Shown: positions 45,286 through 53,831 of the stretch, piece by piece | Layout of the letters: the number at the start of each line of letters is the position of its first letter | Numbering within the stretch: position 1 is the first letter of the stretch | Source: Nocardioides panacisoli | GTDB lineage: Bacteria > Actinomycetota > Actinomycetes > Propionibacteriales > Nocardioidaceae | Length of the DNA: 64,000 bases | NCBI RefSeq assembly: GCF_019448235.1 | Contig: NZ_CP080409.1 | Span: 930,001 to 994,000, forward strand | Direction of reading: 5' to 3' | Notes under the pieces: generated by a model | Databases searched by the model: none | What the model was told of the DNA's origin: nothing | What the model saw: the letters and a program-made list of their open reading frames with translations, nothing else | Made by a program: the position numbers and the translations under genes

Positions 45286-46500
45286 TCAGACCGGGGGAGC
45301 GGGCGTGGTGATGCCCGCCTCGGCGTCGGCCGCCTCGATCTCCTCACGGCTGATGCCCAGCAGGTACATGATCGCGTCCAGGTAGGGCACGTTGACGGCC
45401 GTGTCGGCGATCTCCTGGACCACCGGTCGGGCGTTGTAGGCGATCCCGAGGCCCGCCGCCTGGAGCATGTCGAGGTCGTTGGCGCCGTCGCCGATGGCGA
45501 TGGTCGCCTCCTCCGGCACACCGACCCGCGCTGCGAACTCCCGGAGCGCGTCGGCCTTCGCCCCCCGGTCGACCACCTCGCCCAGGACGGTGCCGGTGAG
45601 CCGCCCGTCGACCACCTCGAGCGTGTTGGCCCGCGAGAAGTGGATCCCCAGGTCCTCGGCGAGGCGGTCGGTGATCTGGGAGAACCCGCCGGAGACGATG
45701 GCGAACCGGTAGCCCAGGCGCCGCAGCGTCCGCACCATGGTGCGCGCCCCGGGGTTGACGACGATCTCGTCGTAGACCTCGTCGAACACCGACTCCTCCA
45801 GGCCGGCCAGCAGCTTGACGCGCTCGCGCAGCGACTGCTCGAAGTCGAGCTCGCCCCGCATGGCCGCCTCGGTCACGGCCGCGACCTCCGAGCCGTGGCC
45901 GGCGCGGTCGGCGAGCATCTCGATGACCTCGCCCTGGATGAGCGTGGAGTCCACGTCCATCACGATGAGCCGGACGCCGCGTCGCAGCAGGTTCGCCGGC
46001 TGCACGGCGACGTCCACCCCGGAGTGTGCGGCCTCCACCGCGAGCAGCGTGCGCAGGCGCTCGGGGGAGGCGCCCGAGACGTGCAGCTCGATCGCAGTGA
46101 CGGGGTAGCGCGCCATTCGCTCGATGCGGTCGATGTTGCCGCCGCAGTCGGCGATCCGACCCGCCATCACGCTCATCGCCTTCGCGCTCAGCGGGGAGCC
46201 GATGACGGTGACGTGGGACCGTCCCGAGCCGCGTGCCCGGTTGTCACCGGTGCCGGTGGACACCTCCACGGTCATGTCGAGCGCGGCGGCAGTGTCCTCC
46301 ACGGCGGCGCGGAGCCGTTCCGGGCGCGACGGTGCGGTGACGAGGACGGCCAGCACGAGGCGACGGCGTACGACGATCTGCTCCAGGTCGACCACGCTCA
46401 CGCCGGAGGCCGCGAGGACGTCGAAGATCGCGGAGGTGACGCCCGGACGGTCCTTGCCGGTGAGCGTGATGAGCAGGGTGTCTGCGGGGTGCTGGGACAT
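45286..46500 (-). CDS. serB: Phosphoserine phosphatase with N-terminal ACT domains
   Basis: 404 residues from ATG 46498-46500. Two ACT-type domains (about residues 5-80 and 95-170) precede the HAD phosphatase, with LIVMDVDSTLIQGEVI (DxDST), IVSGGFSQI and AIGDGANDLDML. It makes serine from phosphoserine; the ACT domains are thought to sense serine, as in mycobacterial SerB2. The length matches that type. No ribosome site is evident and TAGCCT lies nine bases upstream, so it may be leaderless. Confidence 0.95.
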   Translation of the reverse strand: MSQHPADTLLITLTGKDRPGVTSAIFDVLAASGVSVVDLEQIVVRRRLVLAVLVTAPSRPERLRAAVEDTAAALDMTVEVSTGTGDNRARGSGRSHVTVIGSPLSAKAMSVMAGRIADCGGNIDRIERMARYPVTAIELHVSGASPERLRTLLAVEAAHSGVDVAVQPANLLRRGVRLIVMDVDSTLIQGEVIEMLADRAGHGSEVAAVTEAAMRGELDFEQSLRERVKLLAGLEESVFDEVYDEIVVNPGARTMVRTLRRLGYRFAIVSGGFSQITDRLAEDLGIHFSRANTLEVVDGRLTGTVLGEVVDRGAKADALREFAARVGVPEEATIAIGDGANDLDMLQAAGLGIAYNARPVVQEIADTAVNVPYLDAIMYLLGISREEIEAADAEAGITTPAPPV

Positions 46501-46512
46501 CTCGGGAGGAGG

Positions 46513-47247
46513 CTATCGGGCGGGGTCCGCTTCGGCGGGAGGCCAGCCGTCTGGTGAGCAGGCCGCGGTGAGGGCACGCCGTGCGGCGCGCCCCAGCGGG
46601 ACGACGACGTCCTCGCGCGCCCGGGCCTCGGTGGCGCTGACCGCGGCCCCGTCGTCGACCAGGGCGAGGTCCACCACCGTCATCAGGTGCAGGGCCCGGC
46701 GCGCCAGGTCCGCGGCACGTCCCGGGATGCCCGGCGGCGCGGTGAGGGGAACGCCCTCGCGCAGGGAGTGGAGGGCGTCGGCGACCTCGGGGCGCCAGCG
46801 CGCCACGTCCAGCCGTGCGAGGTCCTCGGCGGTCCGCAGGAGCGTGCTGCGCAACTCTCGATCGGCCTCGCCCAGGTCCGGCGGTGGCCGGCGCCCGACC
46901 GGGTGGGTGTGCCACTCCATCGCGCGGCCCACCGGGTGGGGGACGGCCCCCACGGCGCCGGGCCCGACGGTGAGCACGGCCTCGCCCGCGTCGAGCGCGT
47001 CGGCGTTGAATGCCGCCGGACCGGCCAGCCCGAACGGGTCCCCGGGCTCGGGGAAGACCGCGGCGACACCCCGGGCGCCGGCCTCGGCCGAGGCGCGGAG
47101 CAGGTGCGCGAGGGAGTCGGCGCCCAGGACGACGTGGGCGACGTAGTCGTCCCCGAGCGCGTCGTCGAACTCGTCGGGACCGACGTGTCCGGCCAGCAGG
47201 GCGGTGCCCCACCAGGCGACGCGCCCGGCGATGGGAAGGGAGGTCAC
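46513..47247 (-). CDS. Conserved hypothetical actinobacterial protein
   Basis: 244 residues from GTG 47245-47247. No family recognised. Visible features: an N-terminal AGRVAWWGTALLAGHVGPDEF, a central VGRAMEWHTHPVGRRPPPD with a possible metal-binding His-x-His, and a helical C-terminal half rich in Leu, Ala and Arg. It is cytoplasmic by composition. It is divergent from the ABC ATPase gene, and their -10 elements are only 8 bp apart. Confidence 0.7.
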   Translation of the reverse strand: MTSLPIAGRVAWWGTALLAGHVGPDEFDDALGDDYVAHVVLGADSLAHLLRASAEAGARGVAAVFPEPGDPFGLAGPAAFNADALDAGEAVLTVGPGAVGAVPHPVGRAMEWHTHPVGRRPPPDLGEADRELRSTLLRTAEDLARLDVARWRPEVADALHSLREGVPLTAPPGIPGRAADLARRALHLMTVVDLALVDDGAAVSATEARAREDVVVPLGRAARRALTAACSPDGWPPAEADPAR

Positions 47248-47255
47248 GTGGCCAC

Positions 47256-47261
47256 ACCCTA
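47256..47261 (-). promoter_or_regulatory. -10 element (TAGGGT) of the hypothetical gene
   Basis: Minus-strand hexamer 8 nt before GTG 47247, back to back with the plus-strand -10 at 47270. Confidence 0.5.
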
Positions 47262-47269
47262 GGGGTGGT

Positions 47270-47275
47270 TAGGGT
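47270..47275 (+). promoter_or_regulatory. -10 element (TAGGGT) of the ABC ATPase gene
   Basis: TANNNT hexamer 7 nt before ATG 47283; predicts a leaderless message. Confidence 0.5.
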
Positions 47276-47282
47276 GGCGCCC

Positions 47283-48077
47283 ATGTCCGCCGTGCTGGAA
47301 CTCGCCGAGGTGACGGTGCGGCGTGGGCAGGCGACCCTGCTCGACCGCGTGACGTGGGTCGTGAAGGAGGGGGAGCGCTGGGTCGTGCTGGGCGCCAACG
47401 GGGCCGGCAAGACCACCCTGCTCCAGGTCGCGTCCGCGAGCCTGCACCCGACCTCCGGTGCGGTCGGGGTGCTGCAGGAGCTGATCGGCACCGTCGACGT
47501 GTTCGAGCTGCGCCCCCGCATCGGACTGACCAGTGCCGCGCTCGCCGACCGCATCCCGCGGCAGGAGGTCGTCCGCGACGTCGTCGTCTCGGCCTCCTAC
47601 GCCGTCCTGGGCCGGTGGCGCGAGGAGTACGACGACCTGGACCACGAGCGCGCCGACGCACTCCTGCGCGAGTTCAGCATCCACCACCTCGCCGATCGCA
47701 CCTACGGCACGCTCAGCGAGGGCGAGCGCAAGCGGGTGCAGATCGCGCGCTCGTTGATGACCGACCCGGAGCTGCTGCTGCTCGACGAGCCCGCGGCCGG
47801 CCTCGACCTCGGTGGGCGCGAGGACCTGGTCTCGACGCTGTCGGTGCTCGCCCACGACCCGGCCTCGCCGGCCACCGTGCTGGTCTCCCACCACGTCGAG
47901 GAGATCCCGCCGGGCTTCACCCACGTGCTGATGCTGCGCGACGGCGCGGTGGCCGCCGCCGGACCGATCGGCGAGACCCTCACCGACCGCACGCTGTCGC
48001 AGACCTTCGGCATGCCGCTGGTGCTGGAGGAGCACGACGGCCGGTACGCTGCCAGACGTCGCCTGCATCGTCGCTGA
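47283..48077 (+). CDS. Stand-alone ABC ATPase (YlmA/ModF-like)
   Basis: 264 residues from ATG 47283. Walker A LGANGAGKTTLL, signature LSEGERKRVQIAR and Walker B LLLLDEPAAGLDL are intact. The LSEGE form of the signature and the absence of any permease gene nearby fit stand-alone ABC ATPases annotated as iron-complex or molybdate-type. A partner elsewhere cannot be excluded. The function is unknown. Confidence 0.88.
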   Translation: MSAVLELAEVTVRRGQATLLDRVTWVVKEGERWVVLGANGAGKTTLLQVASASLHPTSGAVGVLQELIGTVDVFELRPRIGLTSAALADRIPRQEVVRDVVVSASYAVLGRWREEYDDLDHERADALLREFSIHHLADRTYGTLSEGERKRVQIARSLMTDPELLLLDEPAAGLDLGGREDLVSTLSVLAHDPASPATVLVSHHVEEIPPGFTHVLMLRDGAVAAAGPIGETLTDRTLSQTFGMPLVLEEHDGRYAARRRLHRR

Positions 48078-48097
48078 CGCGATCAGGTTCTCGGGGA

Positions 48098-48103
48098 TAG
48101 GGT
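48098..48103 (+). promoter_or_regulatory. -10 element (TAGGGT) of the nfeD gene
   Basis: TANNNT hexamer 6 nt before ATG 48110. Confidence 0.5.
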
Positions 48104-48109
48104 GGAAAC

Positions 48110-48586
48110 ATGGATTGGCTGCGAGACCACTTGTGGGAAGCGTGGCTGGCCGGCGCGTTCGCGCTGACCATCGCTGAACTCTTCAGCATGGAGCTGATCC
48201 TGATCATGCTCGCCTCGGGCGCCGTCGCCGGCATGGTGCTGGCCGTCGCCGGTGCACCCTTCCTGGTGCAGGCACTGGCCGCAGCCGCCGTCTCCGTCGG
48301 CATGATCGCCTTCGTACGCCGCCCCATCGCCCAACGGCTCCACGGAGGCCCCGACCTGGAGATCGGCGCGGAGCGCCTCGTGGGGGAGCGCGCCGTCGTG
48401 ACCAGCGAGATCAGCGGCCTCGTCTCGGGCCAGATCCGGCTCGACGGCGAGACGTGGTCGGCTGCGGCCGAGGGGGACACCGTCCTCAAGCCCGGCGAGC
48501 CGGTCGAGGTGGTGGCGATCGACGGCGCCACCGCCCGCGTGAAGCCGGCGACCTCCGGCGAACTGTCCGACCCGACCAGCGACTGA
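48110..48586 (+). CDS. NfeD family membrane protein (short form)
   Basis: 158 residues from ATG 48110. Three hydrophobic segments (about residues 12-30, 35-55 and 58-75) come before a C-terminal OB-fold domain with LVGERAVVTSEISGLVSGQIRLDGETW and PGEPVEVVAIDG. The NfeD serine-protease domain is absent, so this is the short form that pairs with an SPFH protein, encoded 42 bp downstream. Confidence 0.92.
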   Translation: MDWLRDHLWEAWLAGAFALTIAELFSMELILIMLASGAVAGMVLAVAGAPFLVQALAAAAVSVGMIAFVRRPIAQRLHGGPDLEIGAERLVGERAVVTSEISGLVSGQIRLDGETWSAAAEGDTVLKPGEPVEVVAIDGATARVKPATSGELSDPTSD

Positions 48587-48628
48587 CCGACCGCGCCCAC
48601 CGCGCACCGACCCGAGGGAGCTCCCGCC

Positions 48629-49723
48629 ATGGACATCGCGCTGCCGATCATCCTGCTACTGCTGCTGGCGTTCATCGTCACCGGCCTGGCCAAGACCGTG
48701 CGGATCATCCCGCAGGCCCGGGCGGGCGTGGTCGAGCGGTTCGGGAAGTACCGGCAGACCCTGACGGCCGGCCTCAACATCGTGGTGCCCTTCATCGACC
48801 AGGTGCGCTACAAGATCGACCTGCGCGAGCAGGTCGTGAGCTTCCCGCCGCAGCCGGTCATCACCGAGGACAACCTGACGGTCTCCATCGACACCGTCAT
48901 CTACTTCCAGGTCACCGACCCGGTGCGGGCGACGTACGAGATCTCCAACTACATTCAGGCCGTCGAGCAGCTGACCATGACCACGCTGCGCAACATCGTC
49001 GGTGGCATGGACCTGGAGGAGACCCTGACCAGCCGCGAGTCGATCAACTCCGGCCTGCGCGGCGTGCTCGACGAGGCCACCGGCAAGTGGGGCCTGCGCG
49101 TCAACCGCGTCGAGATCAAGGGCATCGACCCGCCGCCCTCGATCAAGGACGCGATGGAGAAGCAGATGCGCGCCGACCGCGACAAGCGTGCCCAGATCCT
49201 CGCCGCCGAGGGCCAGCGCCAGTCCGCGATCCTCACTGCGGAGGGCAACAAGCAGTCCGCGATCCTCAACGCCGAGGGTGAGCGTGAGTCGCAGATCCTG
49301 CAGGCGCAGGCCGAGCGGGAGTCGGCGATCCTGCGGGCCCAGGGTGAGGGCCAGGCCATCCAGACCGTGTTCCAGGCCATCCACGACGGGCGCCCGGACC
49401 AGAAGCTGCTGTCCTACCAGTACCTCCAGATGCTGCCCAAGATCGCCGACGGCGACGCCAACAAGCTCTGGGTCATCCCCAGCGAGATTGGCAAGGCCCT
49501 GGAGGGACTCGGCTCCACGATCAACGACCTGCCGGGCATCCCCAAGGAGGTCGACGGGCCCCGCACGCGGGTGGACATGGGCGCGTCCCAGCCCGACGTC
49601 CCGTCGTTGGACGACGAGGAGATGAGCGAGGCACAGGCCGCCGCGCAGGCCGCGATCGAGGAGGCGGGACGAGCCGCCAACCCCGGTCGGGGCAAGGGTG
49701 ACAACGCCTCCTCCGGCGAGTAG
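48629..49723 (+). CDS. SPFH/band 7 family protein (stomatin-like)
   Basis: 364 residues from ATG 48629. One N-terminal membrane segment (about residues 3-22) precedes the band 7 domain with RAGVVERFGKYRQTL, IITEDNLTVSIDTV-region and EIKGIDPPPSI. Residues about 185-240 carry five 11-12-residue repeats of the type AEGxRQSAIL, which form a long helix for oligomerisation. The hydrophilic tail of about 60 residues is low in order. SPFH proteins form large rings or scaffolds in membrane microdomains, here with the NfeD partner upstream. The ribosome site is inside a perfect GGGAGCTCCC palindrome. Confidence 0.93.
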   Translation: MDIALPIILLLLLAFIVTGLAKTVRIIPQARAGVVERFGKYRQTLTAGLNIVVPFIDQVRYKIDLREQVVSFPPQPVITEDNLTVSIDTVIYFQVTDPVRATYEISNYIQAVEQLTMTTLRNIVGGMDLEETLTSRESINSGLRGVLDEATGKWGLRVNRVEIKGIDPPPSIKDAMEKQMRADRDKRAQILAAEGQRQSAILTAEGNKQSAILNAEGERESQILQAQAERESAILRAQGEGQAIQTVFQAIHDGRPDQKLLSYQYLQMLPKIADGDANKLWVIPSEIGKALEGLGSTINDLPGIPKEVDGPRTRVDMGASQPDVPSLDDEEMSEAQAAAQAAIEEAGRAANPGRGKGDNASSGE

Positions 49724-50497
49724 GTGCCGCTGCACGAACTGCTCCTGATCGCGCTGGCCGGGAGCGCCGCCGGGATGATCAACACCATCGTGGGATCCGG
49801 CACGTTGATCACCTTCCCGACCCTGCTGGCCTTCGGGGTGCCACCGGTGACGGCCAACATCTCCAACGCCATCGGGATGATCCCGGGCGCCGCCGCGGGG
49901 GCGTACGGCTACCGTCGCGAGCTCGCCGGCCAGCGCGACCGGGTCGTGCGCCTCAGTGTCGCGACGCTGCTGGGCGCGATCATCGGAGCAGTACTGCTGC
50001 TGGTGCTGCCGGCCTCGGCCTTCGAGGCGATCGTGCCCGTGCTGATCCTGCTGGGCGTGGTCCTGGTGGTCCTCCAGCCACGCATCTCGGCCCGGGTCGC
50101 TGCCCGGCACGCGCACCTCGGCGGCCTGCCCGAGCACGGCGCGCGCTGGGTGTGGCCCGCCACCGGCGCCGTCGGCGTCTACTGCGGCTACTTCGGGGCC
50201 GCGCAGGGCGTGCTGCTGATGGGCGTCCTCGGCAGCGGCATCGACGACGCCCTGCAGCGCCTCAACGCGGTCAAGAACGTGCTGGCCGCGGTGGGCAACG
50301 CCGTCGCGAGCGTGATCTTCGTGGCGGTGGCGGCCGACCGGATCGACTGGTTGATCGCGGCAGTCATCGCGGTCGGCGCGGTGGCCGGGGCCGGGGTCGG
50401 GGCCACTGTCGGCCGCCGACTGCCCTCGCCGGTGCTGCGCGCGGTCATCGCCGTCGTGGGTCTCACCGCGGTCGCGGTCCTGCTGCTGGACCGATGA
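49724..50497 (+). CDS. TSUP (TauE/SafE) family transporter
   Basis: 257 residues from GTG 49724, directly after the SPFH stop codon. Seven or eight hydrophobic segments and the N-terminal repeat GMINTIVGSGTLITFPTLL, with its mirror near residue 145 (GYFGAAQGVLLMGVLG), identify the family. Members export sulfite, sulfoacetate or other organic anions; the ligand is unknown. It is probably the last gene of the nfeD-SPFH unit and ends at a strong terminator. Confidence 0.88.
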   Translation: MPLHELLLIALAGSAAGMINTIVGSGTLITFPTLLAFGVPPVTANISNAIGMIPGAAAGAYGYRRELAGQRDRVVRLSVATLLGAIIGAVLLLVLPASAFEAIVPVLILLGVVLVVLQPRISARVAARHAHLGGLPEHGARWVWPATGAVGVYCGYFGAAQGVLLMGVLGSGIDDALQRLNAVKNVLAAVGNAVASVIFVAVAADRIDWLIAAVIAVGAVAGAGVGATVGRRLPSPVLRAVIAVVGLTAVAVLLLDR

Positions 50498-50525
50498 GGT
50501 ACGCCGGCCGGGCGGCCGGCGTACC
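50498..50525. terminator. Bidirectional terminator
   Basis: Perfect 12-bp stem (GGTACGCCGGCC and complement) with a GGGC loop, starting right after one stop codon and ending six bases before the facing stop codon of the minus-strand gene. Confidence 0.85.
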
Positions 50526-50531
50526 GCGGGC

Positions 50532-50897
50532 TCACCCCTTGCGCGCGAGCGCGAGTGCGGCGATGCCGGCTCCGACCGCACCCAGTGCGATCGCGGACAG
50601 GCCGCCGCCGGCCACCCGGCCGACCTCGCCCCGCTGCGCGCCGACCACGCCGGTGGCGACGTCGGCGGCGTCGACGGCCACGCCGATGGCCACCAGGTTG
50701 CGCTGAGCCGTGCCGGTGGCGGTCAACGTCGCCGCACCGAGGGCGACCTCCCGCGCACCGAAGAGCCGGGTCATGTAGGGGAGCTGTGGGTTCGCGGACC
50801 CGTCGAGCAGGAACAGCTTCGCGGCGAGTCGCGGGGAGAGCAGTGCGACGGCGCCGATGGCGATCCGTCCGAGCGAGAGTCCGGTCACGGGTTCCAT
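50532..50897 (-). CDS. Small alanine-rich membrane protein, unknown function
   Basis: 121 residues from ATG 50895-50897. It has about three weakly hydrophobic segments rich in Ala, Gly and Val (around residues 8-28, 50-80 and 92-116) and LPYMTRLFGAREVALGAA in the middle. I do not recognise the family with confidence; short actinobacterial DUF4267-like proteins look similar. TAGGCT lies 7 nt before the start. Confidence 0.7.
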   Translation of the reverse strand: MEPVTGLSLGRIAIGAVALLSPRLAAKLFLLDGSANPQLPYMTRLFGAREVALGAATLTATGTAQRNLVAIGVAVDAADVATGVVGAQRGEVGRVAGGGLSAIALGAVGAGIAALALARKG

Positions 50898-50904
50898 GAC
50901 CGGC

Positions 50905-50910
50905 AGCCTA
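50905..50910 (-). promoter_or_regulatory. -10 element (TAGGCT) of the small membrane protein
   Basis: Minus-strand TANNNT hexamer 7 nt before ATG 50897. Confidence 0.45.
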
Positions 50911-50919
50911 GGTGGTTGT

Positions 50920-51882
50920 TCAGGTGAGGTAGGCGTGCGTCCAGCGCTGGATCTCCTCGTAGGCGAGCGCCCGTGGCTCCGGTCGGGAGAGCACGACGTC
51001 GTGCTGCGCGCCGGGCACCGCCGCGTAGGTCACGTGGTGCCCGATCGCGGTGGCCCAGCGGCGGATGTGGGCGACGTCGAGCACGATGTCGCACCGGAAG
51101 ACGTCCTCGTTCATCTCGGTGGGCCAGGCGCTGCGGTCCGAGGAGAGCACGAGCACCGGTGCGGGCACGTCGAGCCCGGCCCGCACCTGCGCGTGGCCGC
51201 GGCGGATCGCACGCAGCCAGCCGTAACGCACGGGGAAGGACTCCAGTGGCTTCCACGCGAGGTCGAAGGCCCACTCGCCCTCGTGGTCGCGGTGCAGGCT
51301 GCGTGCGTAGAAGCCCGTCACGTCGCGTTCGAGCTCGCGGAGCGGCTGCAGGGTGCCGAGCTTGTCCAACGCGAAGTCGGCGACCGGACTGCGCAGCCAC
51401 GGCTTGCCCTGCAGGTCCAGCCACGGGGAGTTCAGCACCAGCCCGGCGAGCTCGGCGGGTCGCCGGCTGTCGGCCCACAGCGCGACCACGAGACCGCCGG
51501 TGGAGTGCCCGGACAGGACGACGCGGTCGTGGTGAGCGGTGACCCGCTCCCACGCGGCATCGAGGTCCTCGAAGTAGGTGGCGAGATCGTCGACGTAGGT
51601 CGGCGTCTGGTGGGGGCGCAGCGAGCGGCCGTACTTGCGCAGGTCCAGGCCGAACGGATCGAAGCCCCGCTCGAGCCACCAGGCGGCGTACTCGGTGTGG
51701 AAGAAGTAGTCGCTGAAGCCGTGGACGTGCAGCATCGCGGCGTCGTGCCGGCGACGCCCGCGGTGGACCAGGGTCGCGACCGCCTCGCCCTCGTCGTCGG
51801 GCGCCAGCTCCAGGGTGTCGGCCACCCACGGTGCCCCCAGCACGTCTGCCTGCGTGCCCGGCATCCCCGGCATCCTTGGCAT
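50920..51882 (-). CDS. Alpha/beta hydrolase (monoacylglycerol lipase-like)
   Basis: 320 residues from ATG 51880-51882. A full AGGAGGTGA ribosome site lies five bases upstream; the in-frame GTG three codons earlier lies inside that site and cannot be the start. The oxyanion region is MLHVHGFSDYFFH, the nucleophile elbow VVLSGHSTGGLVV, and a late acid and histidine are in VPGAQHDVVLS. The layout resembles monoacylglycerol lipases of the serine aminopeptidase S33 type. The substrate is unknown. No signal peptide. Confidence 0.87.
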   Translation of the reverse strand: MPRMPGMPGTQADVLGAPWVADTLELAPDDEGEAVATLVHRGRRRHDAAMLHVHGFSDYFFHTEYAAWWLERGFDPFGLDLRKYGRSLRPHQTPTYVDDLATYFEDLDAAWERVTAHHDRVVLSGHSTGGLVVALWADSRRPAELAGLVLNSPWLDLQGKPWLRSPVADFALDKLGTLQPLRELERDVTGFYARSLHRDHEGEWAFDLAWKPLESFPVRYGWLRAIRRGHAQVRAGLDVPAPVLVLSSDRSAWPTEMNEDVFRCDIVLDVAHIRRWATAIGHHVTYAAVPGAQHDVVLSRPEPRALAYEEIQRWTHAYLT

Positions 51883-52004
51883 CGGCGTCACCTCCTGTCG
51901 CGATGAGCAGGGTACTGGGCGGCGGGAATAGGCTGGCCGCGCAGCCCGTTGGCGATTGGTGACACGTCAACCGAAGTGGGCTCACGCGCACGGAAGGACA
52001 GGCC

Positions 52005-53102
52005 ATGGGCATCCAGATCGGCATCTTCAGCGTCGGTGACGTCACGCCCGACCCCACCACGGGCCGGACGCCGACCGAGCACGAGCGCATCCGGGCCACC
52101 GTCGAGATCGCCAAGAAGGCCGACGAGATCGGCCTCGACGTCTTCGCCACCGGTGAGCACCACAACCCGCCGTTCGTGTCGTCGGCGCCGACCACCACGC
52201 TGGCCTGGATCGGTGCCCAGACCGAGAACCTCATCCTCTCGACCGCCACCACCCTGATCACCACGACCGACCCGGTGCTGATCGCGGAGAACTACGCCAA
52301 GCTGCAGCACCTCACCGGCGGCCGGGTCGACCTGATGCTCGGCCGCGGCAACACCGGACCCGTCTACCCGTGGTTCGGCAAGGACATCCGCGACGGGCTG
52401 AACCTCGCGATCGAGAACTACGACCTGCTGCACCGCTTGTGGCGCGAGGACGTGGTCAACTGGCAGGGCCGCTTCCGCACCCCGCTGCAGGGCTTCACCT
52501 CCACCCCGCGACCGCTGGACGGCGCCCCGCCGTTCGTGTGGCACGGCTCGATCCGCAGCCCGGAGATCGCCGAGCAGGCGGCTTACTACGGCAACGGGTT
52601 CTTCCACAACCACATCTTCTGGCCGCCGTCGCACGCGGGCCAGATGATCGACCTCTACCGGCGCCGGTTCGAGCACTACGGCCACGGTGCCGCGGACCAG
52701 GCGATCGTCGGCCTCGGTGGACAGTTCTTCATGCGGCCCAACAGCCAGGACGCGTGGAAGGAGTTCCGTCCCTACTTCGACGTCGCCCCGGTCTACGGCC
52801 ACGGCCCGTCGCTGGAGGACTTCGCCTCGCAGACGCCGCTGACGGTCGGCTCGCCCCAACAGGTGCTCGAGCGCACGCTCGGGTTCCGGGAGTACGCCGG
52901 CGACTACCAGCGCCAGCTCTTCCTCGTCGACCACGCCGGGTTGCCGCTCAAGACCGTGCTCGAGCAGCTCGACCTGCTCGGCGAGATCCTGCCGGCCCTG
53001 CGCGCTGGCTTCGCCGAGGGACGACCCGACCACGTGCCCGACGCCCCCACCCACGACTCGCTGGCCGCCAGTGCCAGCCAGCGGGAGGAGGTCGACGCAT
53101 GA
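52005..53102 (+). CDS. LLM class flavin-dependent oxidoreductase
   Basis: 365 residues from ATG 52005, with GGAAGGA six bases upstream. A luciferase-like TIM barrel is shown by MGIQIGIFSVGDVTPD, HHNPPFVSSAPTTTLAWIG, and GGRVDLMLGRGNTGPVYPW. It overlaps by four bases (ATGA) a flavin reductase gene, which would supply reduced FMN, so the pair forms a two-component monooxygenase. The substrate is not known. The family of this length is found mainly in actinobacteria together with a CE1759-type reductase. Confidence 0.92.
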   Translation: MGIQIGIFSVGDVTPDPTTGRTPTEHERIRATVEIAKKADEIGLDVFATGEHHNPPFVSSAPTTTLAWIGAQTENLILSTATTLITTTDPVLIAENYAKLQHLTGGRVDLMLGRGNTGPVYPWFGKDIRDGLNLAIENYDLLHRLWREDVVNWQGRFRTPLQGFTSTPRPLDGAPPFVWHGSIRSPEIAEQAAYYGNGFFHNHIFWPPSHAGQMIDLYRRRFEHYGHGAADQAIVGLGGQFFMRPNSQDAWKEFRPYFDVAPVYGHGPSLEDFASQTPLTVGSPQQVLERTLGFREYAGDYQRQLFLVDHAGLPLKTVLEQLDLLGEILPALRAGFAEGRPDHVPDAPTHDSLAASASQREEVDA

Positions 53103-53755
53103 TCCGCGTCGCCGTCGTCTCCGCCGGGCTCGGTGCGCCGTCCTCGACCCGGCTGCTCGCCGACCTCCTCGGCGAGGCGACCGAACGCGCGGTCGCGGCC
53201 CGTGGCGAGAGTGTGGAGACGACCCACGTCGAGCTGCGCCCACTCGCGCGGGCACTCGCCGACCACCTGGTGACCGGTTTCCCGGCCGACGACCTGGCGG
53301 CCGCCCTGAGGTCGGTGCAGCACGCCGATGCCGTCATCGCCGTCACGCCCGTCTTCGCGGCCTCGTACTCCGGGCTGTTCAAGACCTTCTTCGACGTCGT
53401 CGAGCCGGGCGCCCTGGACGGGACGCCGGTGCTGGTGGCGGCCACGGCCGGAACGGCCCGGCACAGCCTCGTCCTCGAGCACGCGATGCGGCCACTGTTC
53501 GCCCACCTGCGCGCCGCACCGGTGCCGACCGGTGTCTTCGCGGCGAGCGAGGACTTCGGGGACGCGGGCGCAGGCGGGGTGACCGGTTCGTTGCAGAAGC
53601 GGGTCGACCGGGCGGCGGCCGAGCTGGCCGCCCTCCTCGCGACCGACGCCGGGGCGGCACCGACGCCGCGGCGTCGCAGCGTCGAGGACGAGTTCGCCGA
53701 CCCGACGCCCTTCGAGACGTTGCTGCGTGGGGCGCGCCAGGGCGACGACGACTGA
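53099..53755 (+). CDS. NAD(P)H-dependent FMN reductase, CE1759 type
   Basis: 218 residues from ATG 53099. The flavodoxin-like fold is shown by VAVVSAGLGAPSSTRLLADLL at the N-terminus and AVIAVTPVFAASYSGLFKTFFD, where FMN phosphate and isoalloxazine bind. It should deliver reduced FMN to the monooxygenase encoded just upstream. The tail of about 40 residues is hydrophilic and variable. Confidence 0.9.
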   Translation: MIRVAVVSAGLGAPSSTRLLADLLGEATERAVAARGESVETTHVELRPLARALADHLVTGFPADDLAAALRSVQHADAVIAVTPVFAASYSGLFKTFFDVVEPGALDGTPVLVAATAGTARHSLVLEHAMRPLFAHLRAAPVPTGVFAASEDFGDAGAGGVTGSLQKRVDRAAAELAALLATDAGAAPTPRRRSVEDEFADPTPFETLLRGARQGDDD

Positions 53756-53831
53756 GGCCGGAACCGGTCCCGCCGCTTCGGGGCGGCTGGCAGGATGGGC
53801 AGTCCAGCCACCCGAGAGAAGGGGACCATCC

